From Cinclus cinclus (lineage: Eukaryota; Chordata; Aves; Passeriformes; Cinclidae), in NCBI RefSeq assembly GCF_963662255.1, contig NW_026912113.1:20001-84000 (forward strand): 64,000 nucleotides of DNA, read 5' to 3'. Below, piece by piece: positions 39,402 to 51,900 of this stretch. Positions within the stretch are counted from its first letter, which is position 1. The number at the start of each line of letters is the position of its first letter. Both the position numbers and the translations under genes were made by a program. The notes beneath the pieces were generated by a model, which saw only the letters and a list, made by a program, of their open reading frames with translations, searched no databases and had not been told where the DNA came from.

Positions 39402-39592
39402 CCATAAGGACGAGGATTTCTCCCAGACCAAAGCTGCCCCCTCCTCCAAACCTGGCTGACATCGGAGGCCCAAACGCGCCCTAGAAAATGACACCTGCCA
39501 AGTGGGCTCTTGAGTTTGGCTTCTTGGGGAAAAGTGACTCCTTTCAAAACCAACTTGCCTGCGTCCCGTCCCGGGCTTTTGCTACAAAAATT
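39402..39592 (+). repeat. 191-bp monomer class (SmaI-type, single-base deletion)
   Basis: Representative of the 191-bp class, distinguished by GTGACTCCTTTCAAAACC, then GCGTCCCGTCCCGGGC and GCTAC in place of GCCTAC; the lost C sets the length. The CCCGGG palindrome is diagnostic. About 50 members are present, with the GAGTTTGG start of the variable half near 755, 3,304, 6,045, 8,987, 10,557, 13,095, 17,786, 20,323, 23,990, 27,713, 31,590, 35,651, 39,510, 43,369, 48,818, 54,097, 56,442, 60,521 and 63,052 among others. Most are followed by a monomer with GGATTCCTCCC. Sub-forms read GTCCTGGGC or GTCCCGGACG at the palindrome. Near 33,000 a 192-bp relative has the same body but GCCTCC. Confidence 0.92.
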
Positions 39593-39976
39593 CCATAAGG
39601 ACGAGGATTCCTCCCAGACCAAAGCTGCCCCCTCCTCCAAACCTGGCTGCCATCGGAGGCCCAAACGCGCCCTACAAAATGACATCTGCCAAGTGGGCTC
39701 TTGAGTTTGGCTTTCTGGGGAAAAGTGCCTCCTTTCGGAGTCAACTTGCCTGCGGCTCATGCAGGGGTTTTGCCTCCAAAAATTCCATAAGGACGAGGAT
39801 TTCTCCCAGACCAAAGCTGCCCCCTCCTCCAAACCTGGCTGCCATCGGAGGCCCAAACGCGCCCTACAAAATGACACCTGCCAAGTGGGCTCTTGAGTTT
39901 GGCTTCTTGGGGAAAATTGCCTCCTTTCGGAGTCAACTTGCCGGCGGCCCATGCAGGGCTTTTGCCTACAAAAATT

Positions 39977-40155
39977 CCATAAGGACGAGGATTTCTCCCA
40001 GACCAAAGCTGCCCCCTCCGCCAAACCTGGCTGCCATCGGAGGCCCAAACGCGCCCTACAAAATGACATCTGCCAAGCGGGCTCTTGAGTTTGGCTTCTT
40101 GGGGAAAAGTGCCTCCTTTCGGAGTCAACTTGCAGGGCTTTTGCCTCCAAAAATT
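39977..40155 (+). repeat. 179-bp monomer, copy 5
   Basis: Same deletion, 3,859 bp after copy 4; last monomer of the first complete HOR-A unit. I saw no private change in it. Confidence 0.95.
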
Positions 40156-43100
40156 CCATAAGGACGAGGATTTCTCCCAGACCAAAGCTGCCCCCTCCTC
40201 CAAACCTGGCTGCCATCGGAGGCCGAAACGTGCCCTACAAAATGACATCTGCCAAGTGGGCTCTTGAGTTTGGCTTCTTGGGTGGAAGTACCTCCTTTCA
40301 AAGCCAACTTGCCTGCGGCCCGTCCTGGGCTTTTGCCTACAAAAATTCCATAAGGACGAGGATTTCTCCCAGACCAAAGCTGCCCCCTCCTCCAAACCTG
40401 GCTGCCATCGGAGGCCCAAACGCGCCCCACAAAATGACACCTGCATTGAGGGTTCTTGAGTTTGGCTTCCTGGGGAAAAGTGCCTCCTTTCGGAGTCAAC
40501 TTGCCTGCGGCCCATGCAGGGCTTTTGCCTACAAAAATTCCAGAAGGACGAGGATTTCTCATAGACCAAAACTGCCCCCTCCTCCAAACCTGGCTGCCAT
40601 CGGAGGCCCAAACGTGCCCTACAAAATGACACCTGCCAAGTGGGCTCTTGAGTTTGGCTTCTTGGGTGGAAGTGCCTCCTTTCAAAGCCAACTTGCCTGC
40701 GGCCCGTCCTGGGCTTTTGCCTACAAAAATTCCATAAGGACGAGGATTTCTCCCAGACCAAAGCTGCCCCCTCCTCCAAACCTGGCTGCCATCGGAGGCC
40801 CAAACGCGCCCTACAAAATGACATCTGCCAAGTGGGCTCTTGAGTTTGGCTTCTTGGGGAAAAGTGCCTCCTTTCAAAGCCAACTTGCCTAACTAGCCTG
40901 CGGCCCGTGCTGGGCTTTAGACTACAAAAATTCCATAAGGACGAGGATTTCTCCCAGACCAAAGCTGCCCCCTCCTCCAAACCTGGCTGCCATCAGAGGC
41001 CCAAACGCGCCCCACAAAATGACATCTGCATTGAGGGTTCTTGAGTTTGGCTTCTTGGGGAAAAGTGCCTCCTTTCGGAGCCAACTTGCCTAACTTGCCT
41101 GCGGCCCATGCGGGGTTTTTGCCTACAAAAATTCCATAAGGACGAGGATTTCTCCCAGACCAAAGCTGCCCCCTCCTCCAAACCTGGCTGACATCGGAGG
41201 CCCAAACGCGCCCTAGAAAATGACACCTGCCAAGTGGGCTCTTGAGTTTGGCTTCCTGGGGAAAAGTGACTCCTTTCAAAACCAACTTGCCTGCGTCCCG
41301 TCCTGGGCTTTTGCTACAAAAATTCCATAAGGACGAGGATTCCTCCCAGACCAAAGCTGCCCCCTCCTCCAAACCTGGCTGCCATTGGAGGCCCAAACGC
41401 GCCCTACAAAATGACATCTGCCAAGTGGGCTCTTGAGTTTGGCTTTCTGGGGAAAAGTGCCTCCTTTCGGAGTCAACTTGCCAGCGGCTCATGCAGGGGT
41501 TTTGCCTACAAAAATTCCATAAGGACGAGGATTTCTCCCAGACCAAAGCTGCCCCCTCCTCCAAACCTGGCTGCCATCGGAGGCCCAAACGCGCCCTACA
41601 AAATGACACCTGCCAAGTGGGCTCTTGAGTTTGGCTTCTTGGGGAAAATTGCCTCCTTTCGGAGTCAACTTGCCGGCGGCCCATGCAGGGCTTTTGCCTA
41701 CAAAAATTCCATAAGGACGAGGATTTCTCCCAGAACAAAGCTGCCCCCTCCTCCAAACCTGGCTGCCATCGGAGGCCCAAACGCGCCCTACAAAATGACA
41801 TCTGCCAAGCGGGCTCTTGAGTTTGGCTTCTTGGGGAAAAGTGCCTCCTTTCGGAGTCAACTTGCCTGCGGCCCATGCAGGGCTTTTGCCTCCAAAAATT
41901 CCATAAGGACGAGGATTTCTCCCAGACCAAAGCTGCCCCCTCCTCCAAACCTGGCTGCCATCGGAGGCCCAAACGCGCCCTACAAAATGACACCTGCCAA
42001 GTGTGCTCTTGAGTTTGGCTTCTTGGGGAAAATTGACTCCTTTCAAAACCAACTTGCCTGCGTCCCGTCCCGGGCTTTTGCTACAAAAATTCCATAAGGA
42101 CGAGGATTCCTCCCAGACCAAAGCTGCCCCCTCCTCCAAACCTGGCTGCCATCGGAGGCCCAAACGCGCCCTACAAAATGACATCTGCCTAGTGGGCTCT
42201 TGAGTTTGGCTTTCTGGGGAAAAGTGCCTCCTTTCGGAGTCAACTAGCCTGCGGCCCATGCAGGGCTTTTGCCGACAAAAATTCCATAAGGACGAGGATT
42301 TCTCCCAGACCAAAGCTGCCCCCTCCTCCAAACCTGGCTGCCATCGGAGGCCCAAACGTGCCCTACAAAATGACAACTGCCAAGTGGACTCTTGAGTTTG
42401 GCTTCTTGGGTGGAAGTACCTCCTTTCAAAGCCAACTTGCCTGCGGCCCGTCCTGGGCTTTTGCCTACAAAAATTCCATAAGGACGAGGATTTCTCCCAG
42501 ACCAAAGCTGCCCCCTCCTCCAAACCTGGCTGCCATCGGAGGCCCAAACGCGCCCTACAAAATGACATTTGCCAAGTGGGCTCTTGAGTTTGGCTTCTTG
42601 CGGAAAAGTGCCTCCTTTCAAAGCCAACTTGCCTAACTAGCCTGCGGCCCGTGCTGGGCTTTAGACTACAAAAATTCCATAAGGACGAGGATTTCTCCCA
42701 GACCAAAGCTGCCCCCTCCTCCAAACCTGGCTGACATCGGAGGCCCAAACGCGCCCTAGAAAATGACACCTGCCAAGTGGGCTCTTGAGTTTGGCTTCTT
42801 GGGGAAAAGTGACTCCTTTCAAAACCAACTTGCCTGCGTCCCGTCCCGGGCTTTTGCTACAAAAATTCCATAAGGACGAGGATTCCTCCCAGAACAAAGC
42901 TGCCCCCTCCTCCAAACCTGGCTGCCATCGGAGGCCCAAACGCGCCCTACAAAATGACATCTGCCAAGCGGGCTCTTGAGTTTGGCTTCTTGGGGAAAAG
43001 TGCCTCCTTTCGGAGTCAACTTGCCGGCGGCCCATGCAGGGCTTTTGCCTCCAAAAATTCCATAAGGACGAGGATTTCTCCCAGACCAAAGCTGCCCCCT

Positions 43101-44014
43101 CCTCCAAACCTGGCTGCCATCGGAGGCCCAAACCCGCCCTACAAAATGACATCTGCCAAGTGGGCTCTTGAGTTTGGCTTCTTGCGGAAATGTGCCTCCT
43201 TTCAAAGTCAACTTGCCTAACTAGCCTGCAGCCCATTCTGGGCTTTAGACTACAAAAATTCCATAAGGACGAGGATTTCTCCCAGACCAAAGCTGCCCCC
43301 TCCTCCAAACCTGGCTGACATCGGAGGCCCAAACGCGCCCTAGAAAATGACACCTGCCAAGTGGGCTCTTGAGTTTGGCTTCTTGGGGAAAAGTGACTCC
43401 TTTCAAAACCAACTTGCCTGCGTCCCGTCCCGGGCTTTTGCTACAAAAATTCCATAAGGACGAGGATTCCTCCCAGACCAAAGCTGCCCCCTCCTCCAAA
43501 CCTGGCTGCCATCGGAGGCCCAAACGCGCCCTACAAAATGACATCTGCCAAGTGGGCTCTTGAGTTTGGCTTTCTGGGGAAAAGTGCCTGCTTTCGGAGT
43601 CAACTTGCCTGCGGCTCATGCAGGGGTTTTGCCTCCAAAAATTCCATAAGGACGAGGATTTCTCCCAGACCAAAGCTGCCCCCTCCTCCAAACCTGGCTG
43701 CCATCGGAGGCCCAAACGCGCCCTACAAAATGACACCTGCCAAGTGGGCTCTTGAGTTTGGCTTCTTGGGGAAAATTGCCTCCTTTCGGAGTCAACTTGC
43801 CGGCGGCCCATGCAGGGCTTTTGCCTACAAAAATTCCATAAGGACGAGGATTTCTCCCAGACCAAAGCTGCCCCCTCCGCCAAACCTGGCTGCCATCGGA
43901 GGCCCAAACGCGCCCTACAAAATGACATCTGCCAAGCGGGCTCTTGAGTTTGGCTTCTTGGGGAAAAGTGCCTCCTTTCGGAGTCAACTTGCAGGGCTTT
44001 TGCCTCCAAAAATT
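40156..44014. repeat. HOR-A copy 2, 20 monomers, 3,859 bp
   Basis: Identical length and monomer order to the unit at 36,297, with only scattered differences seen by eye. Near 41,080 it keeps GCCAACTTGCC where copies 1 and 3 have GTCAACGTGCC. Near 43,207 it has CAAAGTCAACTTG where most have CAAAGCCAACTTG. Confidence 0.94.
43836..44014 (+). repeat. 179-bp monomer, copy 6
   Basis: Same deletion, exactly 3,859 bp after copy 5; last monomer of the second complete HOR-A unit. The third unit that follows runs only to about 45,915 before the pattern changes. Confidence 0.95.
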
Positions 44015-45915
44015 CCATAAGGACGAGGATTTCTCCCAGACCAAAGCTGCCCCCTCCTCCAAACCTGGCTGCCATCGGAGGCCGAAACGTGCCCTACAAA
44101 ATGACATCTGCCAAGTGGGCTCTTGAGTTTGGCTTCTTGGGTGGAAGTACCTCCTTTCAAAGCCAACTTGCCTGCGGCCCGTCCTGGGCTTTTGCCTACA
44201 AAAATTCCATAAGGACGAGGATTTCTCCCAGACCAAAGCTGCCCCCTCCTCCAAACCTGGATGCCATCGGAGGCCCAAACGCGCCCCACAAAATGACACC
44301 TGCATTGAGGGTTCTTGAGTTTGGCTTCCTGGGGAAAAGTGCCTCCTTTCGGAGTCAACTTGCCTGCGGCCCATGCAGGGCTTTTGCCTACAAAAATTCC
44401 AGAAGGACGAGGATTTCTCATAGACCAAAACTGCCCCCTCCTCCAAACCTGGCTGCCATCGGAGGCCCAAACGTGCCCTACAAAATGACACCTGCCAAGT
44501 GGGCTCTTGAGTTTGGCTTCTTGGGTGGACGTGCCTCCTTTCAAAGCCAACTTGCCTGCGGCCCGTCCTGGGCTTTTGCCTACAAAAATTCCATAAGGAC
44601 GAGGATTTCTCCCAGACCAAAGCTGCCCCCTCCTCCAAACCTGGCTGCCATCGGAGGCACAAACGCGCCCTACAAAATGACATCTGCCAAGTGGGCTCTT
44701 GAGTTTGGCTTCTTGCGGAAAAGTGCCTCCTTTCAAAGCCAACTTGCCTAACTAGCCTGCGGCCCGTGCTGGGCTTTAGACTACAAAAATTCCATAAGGA
44801 CGAGGATTTCTCCCAGACCAAAGCTGCCCCCTCCTCCAAACCTGGCTGCCATCAGAGGCCCAAACGCGCCCCACAAAATGACATCTGCATTGAGGGTTCT
44901 TGAGTTTGGCTTCTTGGGGAAAAGTGCCTCCTTTCGGAGTCAACGTGCCTAACTTGCCTGCGGCCCATGCGGGGTTTTTGCCTACAAAAATTCCATAAGG
45001 ACGAGGATTTCTCCCAGACCAAAGCTGCCCCCTCCTCCAAACCTGGCTGACATCGGAGGCCCAAACGCGCCCTAGAAAATGACACCTGCCAAGTGGGCTC
45101 TTGAGTTTGGCTTCCTGGGGAAAAGTGACTCCTTTCAAAACCAAATTGCCTGCGTCCCGTCCTGGGCTTTTGCTACAAAAATTCCATAAGGACGAGGATT
45201 CCTCCCAGACCAAAGCTGCCCCCTCCTCCAAACCTGGCTGCCATCGGAGGCCCAAACGCGCCCTACAAAATGACATCTGCCAAGTGGGCTCTTGAGTTTG
45301 GCTTTCTGGGGAAAAGTGCCTCCTTTCGGAGTCAACTTGCCAGCGGCTCATGCAGGGGTTTTGCCTACAAAAATTCCATAAGGACGAGGATTTCTCCCAG
45401 ACCAAAGCTGCCCCCTCCTCCAAACCTGGCTGCCATCGGAGGCCCAAACGCGCCCTACAAAATGACACCTGCCAAGTGGGCTCTTGAGTTTGGCTTCTTG
45501 GGGAAAATTGCCTCCTTTCGGAGTCAACTTGCCGGCGGCCCATGCAGGGCTTTTGCCTACAAAAATTCCATAAGGACGAGGATTTCTCCCAGAACAAAGC
45601 TGCCCCCTCCTCCAAACCTGGCTGCCATCGGAGGCCCAAACGCGCCCTACAAAATGACATCTGCCAAGCGGGCTCTTGAGTTTGGCTTCTTGGGGAAAAG
45701 TGCCTCCTTTCGGAGTCAACTTGCCTGCGGCCCATGCAGGGCTTTTGCCTCCAAAAATTCCATAAGGACGAGGATTTCTCCCAGACCAAAGCTGCCCCCT
45801 CCTCCAAACCTGGCTGCCATCGGAGGCCCAAACGCGCCCTACAAAATGACACCTGCCAAGTGGGCTCTTGAGTTTGGCTTCTTGGGGAAAAGTGCCTCCT
45901 TTCGGAGCCAACTTG
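44015..45915. repeat. HOR-A copy 3, partial
   Basis: Follows 40,156 at offset 3,859 (44,089, 45,101 and 45,270 match 40,230, 41,242 and 41,411) until about 45,860-45,915. There it switches from the expected GACTCCTTTCAAAACC monomer to one with GCCTCCTTTCGGAGCC. Private changes include CCTGGATGCC near 44,268, GGTGGACGTGCC near 44,525 and CCAAATTGCC near 45,142. Confidence 0.9.
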
Positions 45916-48900
45916 CCTAACTAGCCTGCGGCCCGTGCTGGGCTTTTGCCTCCAGAAATTCCATAAGGACGAGGATTTCTCCCAGACCAAAGCTGCCCCC
46001 TCCTCCAAACCTGGCTGCCATCAGAGGCCCAAATGCGCCCTACAAAATGACATCTGCCAAGTGGGCTCTTGAGTTTGGCTTCTTGGGGAAAAGTGCCTCC
46101 TTTCGGAGCCAACTTGCCTAACTTGCCTGCGGCCCGTCCTGGGCTTTTGCCTCCAAAAATTCCAGAAGGACGAGGATTTCTCCCAGACCAAAGCTGCCCC
46201 CTCCTCCAAACCTGGCTGCCATCGGAGGCCCAAACGTGCCCTACAAAATGACATCTGCCAAGTGGGCTCTTGAGTTTGGCTTCTTGGGTGGAAGTGCCTC
46301 CTTTCAAAGCCAACTTGCCTGCGGCCCGTCCTGGGCTTTTGCCTCCAAAAATTCCATAAGGACGAGGATTTCTCCCAGACCAAAGCTGCCCCCTCCTCCA
46401 AACCTGGCTGCCATCGGAGGCCCAAACGCGCCCTACAAAATGACATCTGCCAAGTGGGCTCTTGAGTTTCGCTTCTTGCGGAAAAGTGCCTCCTTTCAAA
46501 GCCAACTTGCCTAACTAGCCTGCAGCCCATTCTGGGCTTTTGCCTACAAAAATTCCATAAGGACGAGGATTTCTCCCAGACCAAAGCTGCCCCCTCCTCC
46601 AAACCTAGCTGCCATCGGTGGCCCAAACGCGCCCTACAAAATGACATCTGCCAAGTGGGCTCCTGAGTTTGGCTTCTTGGGGGAAAGTGCCTCCTTTCAA
46701 AGCCAACTTGCCTGCAGCCCGTGCTGGGCTTTAGACTACAAAAATTCCATAAGGACGAGGATTTCTCCCAGACCAAAGCTGCCCCCTCCTCCAAACCTGG
46801 CTGCCATCGGAGGCCCAAACGCGCCCCACAAAATGACATCTGCATTGTGGGTTCTTGAGTTTGGCTTTCTGGGGAAAAGTGCCTCCTTTCGGAGTCAACT
46901 AGCCTGCGGCCCATGCAGGGCTTTTGCCGACAAAAATTCCATAAGGACGAGGATTTCTCCCAGACCAAAGCTGCCCCCTCCTCCAAACCTGGCTGCCATC
47001 GGAGGCCCAAACGTGCCCTACAAAATGACAACTGCCAAGTGGACTCTTGAGTTTGGCTTCTTGGGTGGAAGTACCTCCTTTCCAAGCCAACTTGCCTGCG
47101 GCCCGTCCTGGGCTTTTGCCTACAAAAATTCCATAAGGACGAGGATTTCTCCCAGACCAAAGCTGCCCCCTCCTCCAAACCTGGCTGCCATCGGAGGCCC
47201 AAACGCGCCCTACAAAATGACATTTGCCAAGTGGGCTCTTGAGTTTGGCTTCTTGCGGAAAAGTGCCTCCATTCAAAGCCAACTTGCCTAACTAGCCTGC
47301 GGCCCGTGCTGGGCTTTAGACTACAAAAATTCCATAAGGACGAGGATTTCTCCCAGACCAAAGCTGCCCCCTCCTCCAAACCGGGCTGCCATCGGAGGCC
47401 CAAACGCGCCCTAGAAAATGACACCTGCCAAGTGGGCTCTTGAGTTTGGCTTCTTGGGGAAAAGTGACTCCTTTCAAAACCAACTTGCCTGCGTCCCGTC
47501 CCGGGCTTTTGCTACAAAAATTCCATAAGGACGAGGATTCCTCCCAGAACAAAGCTGCCCCCTCCTCCAAACCTGGCTGCCATCGGAGGCCCAAACGCGC
47601 CCCACAAAATGACATCTGCATTGAGGGTTCTTGAGTTTGGCTTCTTGGGGAAAAGTGCGTCCTTTCGGAGCCAACTTGCCTAACTTGCCTGCGGCCCATC
47701 CTGGGCTTTTGCTACAAAAATTCCATAAGGACGAGGATTTCTCCCAGACCAAAGCTGCCCCCTCCTCCAAACCTGGCTGCCATCGGAGGCCCAAACCCGC
47801 CCTACAAAATGACATCTGCATTGTGGGTTCTTGAGTTTGGCTTCTTGGGGAAAAGTGCCTCCTTTCAAAGCCAACTTGCCTAACTTGCCTGCGGCCCATG
47901 CGGGGTTTTTGACTACAAAAATTCCATAAGGACGAGGATTTCTCCCAGACCAAAGCTGCCCCCTCCTCCAAACCTGGCTGCCATCGGAGGCCCAAACGCG
48001 CCCTACAAAATGACACCTGCCAAGTGGGCTCTTGAGTTTGGCTTCTTGGGGAAAATTGCCTCCTTTCGGAGTCAACTTGCCTGCGGCCCATGCAGGGCTT
48101 TTGCCTACAAAAATTCCAGAAGGACGAGGATTTCTCATAGACCAAAACTGCCCCCTCCTCCAAACCTGGGTGCCATCGGAGGCCCAAACGTGCCCTACAA
48201 AATGACACCTGCCAAGTGGGCTCTTGAGTTTGGCTTCTTGGGTGGAAGTGCCTCCTTTCAAAGCCAACTTGCCTGCGGCCCGTCCTGGGCTTTTGCCTAC
48301 AAAAATTCCATAAGGACGAGGATTTCTCCCAGACCAAAGCTGCCCCCTCCTCCAAACCTGGCTGCCATCGGAGGCCCAAACGCGCCCTACAAAATGACAT
48401 CTGCCAAGTGGGCTCTTGAGTTTGGCTTCTTGCGGAAAAGTGCCTCCTTTCAAAGCCAACTTGCCTAACTAGCCTGCGGCCCGTGCTGGGCTTTAGACTA
48501 CAAAAATTCCATAAGGACGAGGATTTCTCCCAGACCAAAGCTGCCCCCTCCTCCAAACCTGGCTGCCATCAGAGGCCCAAACGCGCCCCACAAAATGACA
48601 TCTGCATTGAGGGTTCTTGAGTTTGGCTTCTTGGGGAAAAGTGCCTCCTTTCGGAGTCAACGTGCCTAACTTGCCTGCGGCCCATGCGGGGTTTTTGCCT
48701 ACAAAAATTCCATAAGGACGAGGATTTCTCCCAGACCAAAGCTGCCCCCTCCTCCAAACCTGGCTGCCATCGGAGGCCCAAACGCGCCCTAGAAAATGAC
48801 ACCTGCCAAGTGGGCTCTTGAGTTTGGCTTCTTGGGGAAAAGTGACTCCTTTCAAAACCAACTTGCCTGCGTCCCGTCCTGGGCTTTTGCTACAAAAATT

Positions 48901-51900
48901 CCATAAGGACGAGGATTTCTCCCAGACCAAAGCTGCCCCCTCCTCCAAACCTGGCTGCCATCGGAGGCCCAAACGCGCCCTACAAAATGACATCTGCCAA
49001 GTGGGCTCTTGAGTTTGGCTTTCTGGGGAAAAGTGCCTCCTTTCGGAGTCAACTTGCCAGCGGCTCATGCAGGGGTTTTGCCTACAAAAATTCCATAAGG
49101 ACGAGGATTTCTCCCAGACCAAAGCTGCCCCCTCCTCCAAACCTGGCTGCCATCGGAGGCCCAAACGCGACCTACAAAATGACACCTGCCAAGTGGGCTC
49201 TTGAGTTTGGCTTCTTGGGGAAAAGTGCCTCCTTTCGGAGTCAACTTGCCGGCGGCCCATGCAGGGCTTTTGCCTACAAAAATTCCATAAGGACGAGGAT
49301 TTCTCCCAGAACAAAGCTGCCCCCTCCTCCAAACCTGGCTGCCATCGGAGGCCCAAACGCGCCCTACAAAATGACATCTGCCAAGCGGGCTCTTGAGTTT
49401 GGCTTCTTGGGGAAAAGTGCCTCCTTTCGGAGTCAACTTGCCGGCGGCCCATGCAGGGCTTTTGCCTCCAAAAATTCCATAAGGACGAGGATTTCTCCCA
49501 GACCAAAGCTGCCCCCTCCTCCAAACCTGGCTGCCATTGGAGGCCCAAACGCGCCCTAGAAAATGACACCTGCCAAGTGGGCTCTTGAGTTTGGCTTCTT
49601 GGGGAAAAGTGCCTCCTTTCGGAGCCAACTTGCCTAACTAGCCTGCGGCCCGTGCTGGGCTTTTGCCTCCAAAAATTCCATAAGGACGAGGATTTCTCCC
49701 AGACCAAAGCTGCCCCCTCCGCCAAACCTGGCTGCCATCAGAGGCCCAAATGCGCCCTACAAAATGACATCTGCCAAGTGGGCTCTTGAGTTTGGCTTCT
49801 TGCGGAAATGTGCCTCCTTTCATAGCCAACTTGCCTAACTTGCCTGCGGCCCGTCCTGGGCTTTTGCCTCCAAAAATTCCAGAAGGACGAGGATTTCTCC
49901 CAGACCAAAGCTGCCCCCTCCTCCAAACCTGGCTGCCATCGGAGGCCCAAACGCGCCCCACAAAATGACACCTGCATTGAGGGTTCTTGAGTTTGGCTTC
50001 CTGGGGAAAAGTGCCTCCTTTCGGAGTCAACTTGCCTGCGGCCCATGCAGGGCTTTTGCCTACAAAAATTCCATAAGGACGAGGATTCCTCCCAGACCAA
50101 AGCTGCCCCCTCCTCCAAACCTGGCTGCCATTGGAGGCCCAAACGTGCCCTACAAAATGACATCTGCCAAGTGGGCTCTTGAGTTTGGCTTCTTGGGTGG
50201 AAGTGCCTCCTTTCAAAGCCAACTTGCCTGCGGCCCGTCCTGGGCTTTTGCCTACAAAAATTCCATAAGGACGAGGATTTCTCCCAGACCAAAGCTGCCC
50301 CCTCCTCCAAACCTGGCTGCCATCGGAGGCCCAAACGCGCCTTACAAAATGACATCTGCCAAGTGGGCTCTTGAGTTTGGCTTCTTGCGGAAAAGTGCCT
50401 CCTTTCAAAGCCAACTTGCCTAACTAGCCTGCAGCCCATTCTGGGCTTTTGCCTACAAAAATTCCATAAGGACGAGGATTTCTCCCAGACCAAAGCTGCC
50501 CCCTCCTCCAAACCTAGCTGCCATCGGTGGCCCAAACGCGCCCTACAAAATGACATCTGCCAAGTGGGCTCCTGAGTGTGGCTTCTTGGGGGAAAGTGCC
50601 TCCTTTCAAAGCCAACTTGCCTGCAGCCCGTGCTGGGCTTTAGACTACAAAAATTCCATAAGGACGAGGATTTCTCCCAGAACAAAGCTGCCCCCTCCTC
50701 CAAACCTGGCTGCCATCGGAGGCCCAAACGCGCCCCACAAAATGACATCTGCATTGACGGTTCTGGAGTTTGGCTTCTTGGGGAAAAGTGCCTCCTTTCG
50801 GAGCCAACTTGCCTAACTTGCCTGCGGCCCATCCTGGGCTTTTGCTACAAAAATTCCATAAGGACGAGGATTTCTCCCAGACCAAAGCTGCCCCCTCCTC
50901 CAAACCTGGCTGCCATCGGAGGCCCAAACGCGCCCTACAAAATGACACCTGCCAAGTGGGCTCTTGAGTTTGGCTTCTTGGGGAAAATTGCCTCCTTTCG
51001 GAGTCAACTTGCCGGCGGCCCATGCAGGGCTTTTGCCTACAAAAATTCCATAAGGACGAGGATTTCTCCCAGAACAAAGCTGCCCCCTCCTCCAAACCTG
51101 GCTGCCATCGGAGGCCCAAACGCGCCCTACAAAATGACATCTGCCAAGCGGGCTCTTGAGTTTGGCTTCTTGGGGAAAAGTGCCTCCTTTCGGAGTCAAC
51201 TTGCCTGCGGCCCATGCAGGGCTTTTGCCTCCAAAAATTCCATAAGGACGAGGATTTCTCCCAGACCAAAGCTGCCCCCTCCTCCAAACCTGGCTGCCAT
51301 CGGAGGCCCAAACGCGCCCTACAAAATGACACCTGCCAAGTGGGCTCTTGAGTTTGGCTTCTTGGGGAAAAGTGCCTCCTTTCGGAGCCAACTTGCCTAA
51401 CTAGCCTGCGGCCCGTGCTGGGCTTTTACCTACAAAAATTCCATAAGGACGAGGATTTCTCCCAGACCAAAGCTGCCCCCTCCTCCAAACCTGGCTGCCA
51501 TCAGAGGCCCAAATGCGCCCTACAAAATGACATCTGCCAAGTGGGCTCTTGAGTTTGGCTTCTTGGGGAAAAGTGCCTCCTTTCGGAGCCAACTTGCCTA
51601 ACTTGCCTGCGGCCCGTCCTGGGCTTTTGCCTCCAAAAATTCCAGAAGGACGAGGATTTCTCCCAGACCAAAGCTGCCCCCTCCTCCAAACCTGGCTGCC
51701 ATCGGAGGCCCAAACGTGCCCTACAAAATGACATCTGCCAAGTGGGCTCTTGAGTTTGGCTTCTTGGGTGGAAGTGCCTCCTTTCAAAGCCAACTTGCCT
51801 GCGGCCCGTCCTGGGCTTTTGCCTCCAAAAATTCCATAAGGACGAGGATTTCTCCCAGACCAAAGCTGCCCCCTCCTCCAAACCTGGCTGCCATCGGAGG

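Larger units (their letters stand above)
36297..40155. repeat. HOR-A copy 1, 20 monomers, 3,859 bp
   Basis: Monomer lengths in order are 192, 192, 192, 201, 201, 191, 192, 192, 192, 191, 192, 192, 201, 191, 192, 201, 191, 192, 192, 179, which sum to 3,859. The same landmarks recur exactly 3,859 bp later throughout. Private changes: ACCCAAGCTGCC near 37,100, GTCAACGTGCC near 37,222 and AAGTGTATTCTTG near 38,524. Confidence 0.94.

Noticed and set aside
39402..39592. CCCGGG palindrome as a regulatory operator
   Set aside because: It follows from one substitution in the hypervariable centre of the dyad and marks a monomer subtype; nothing suggests regulation.
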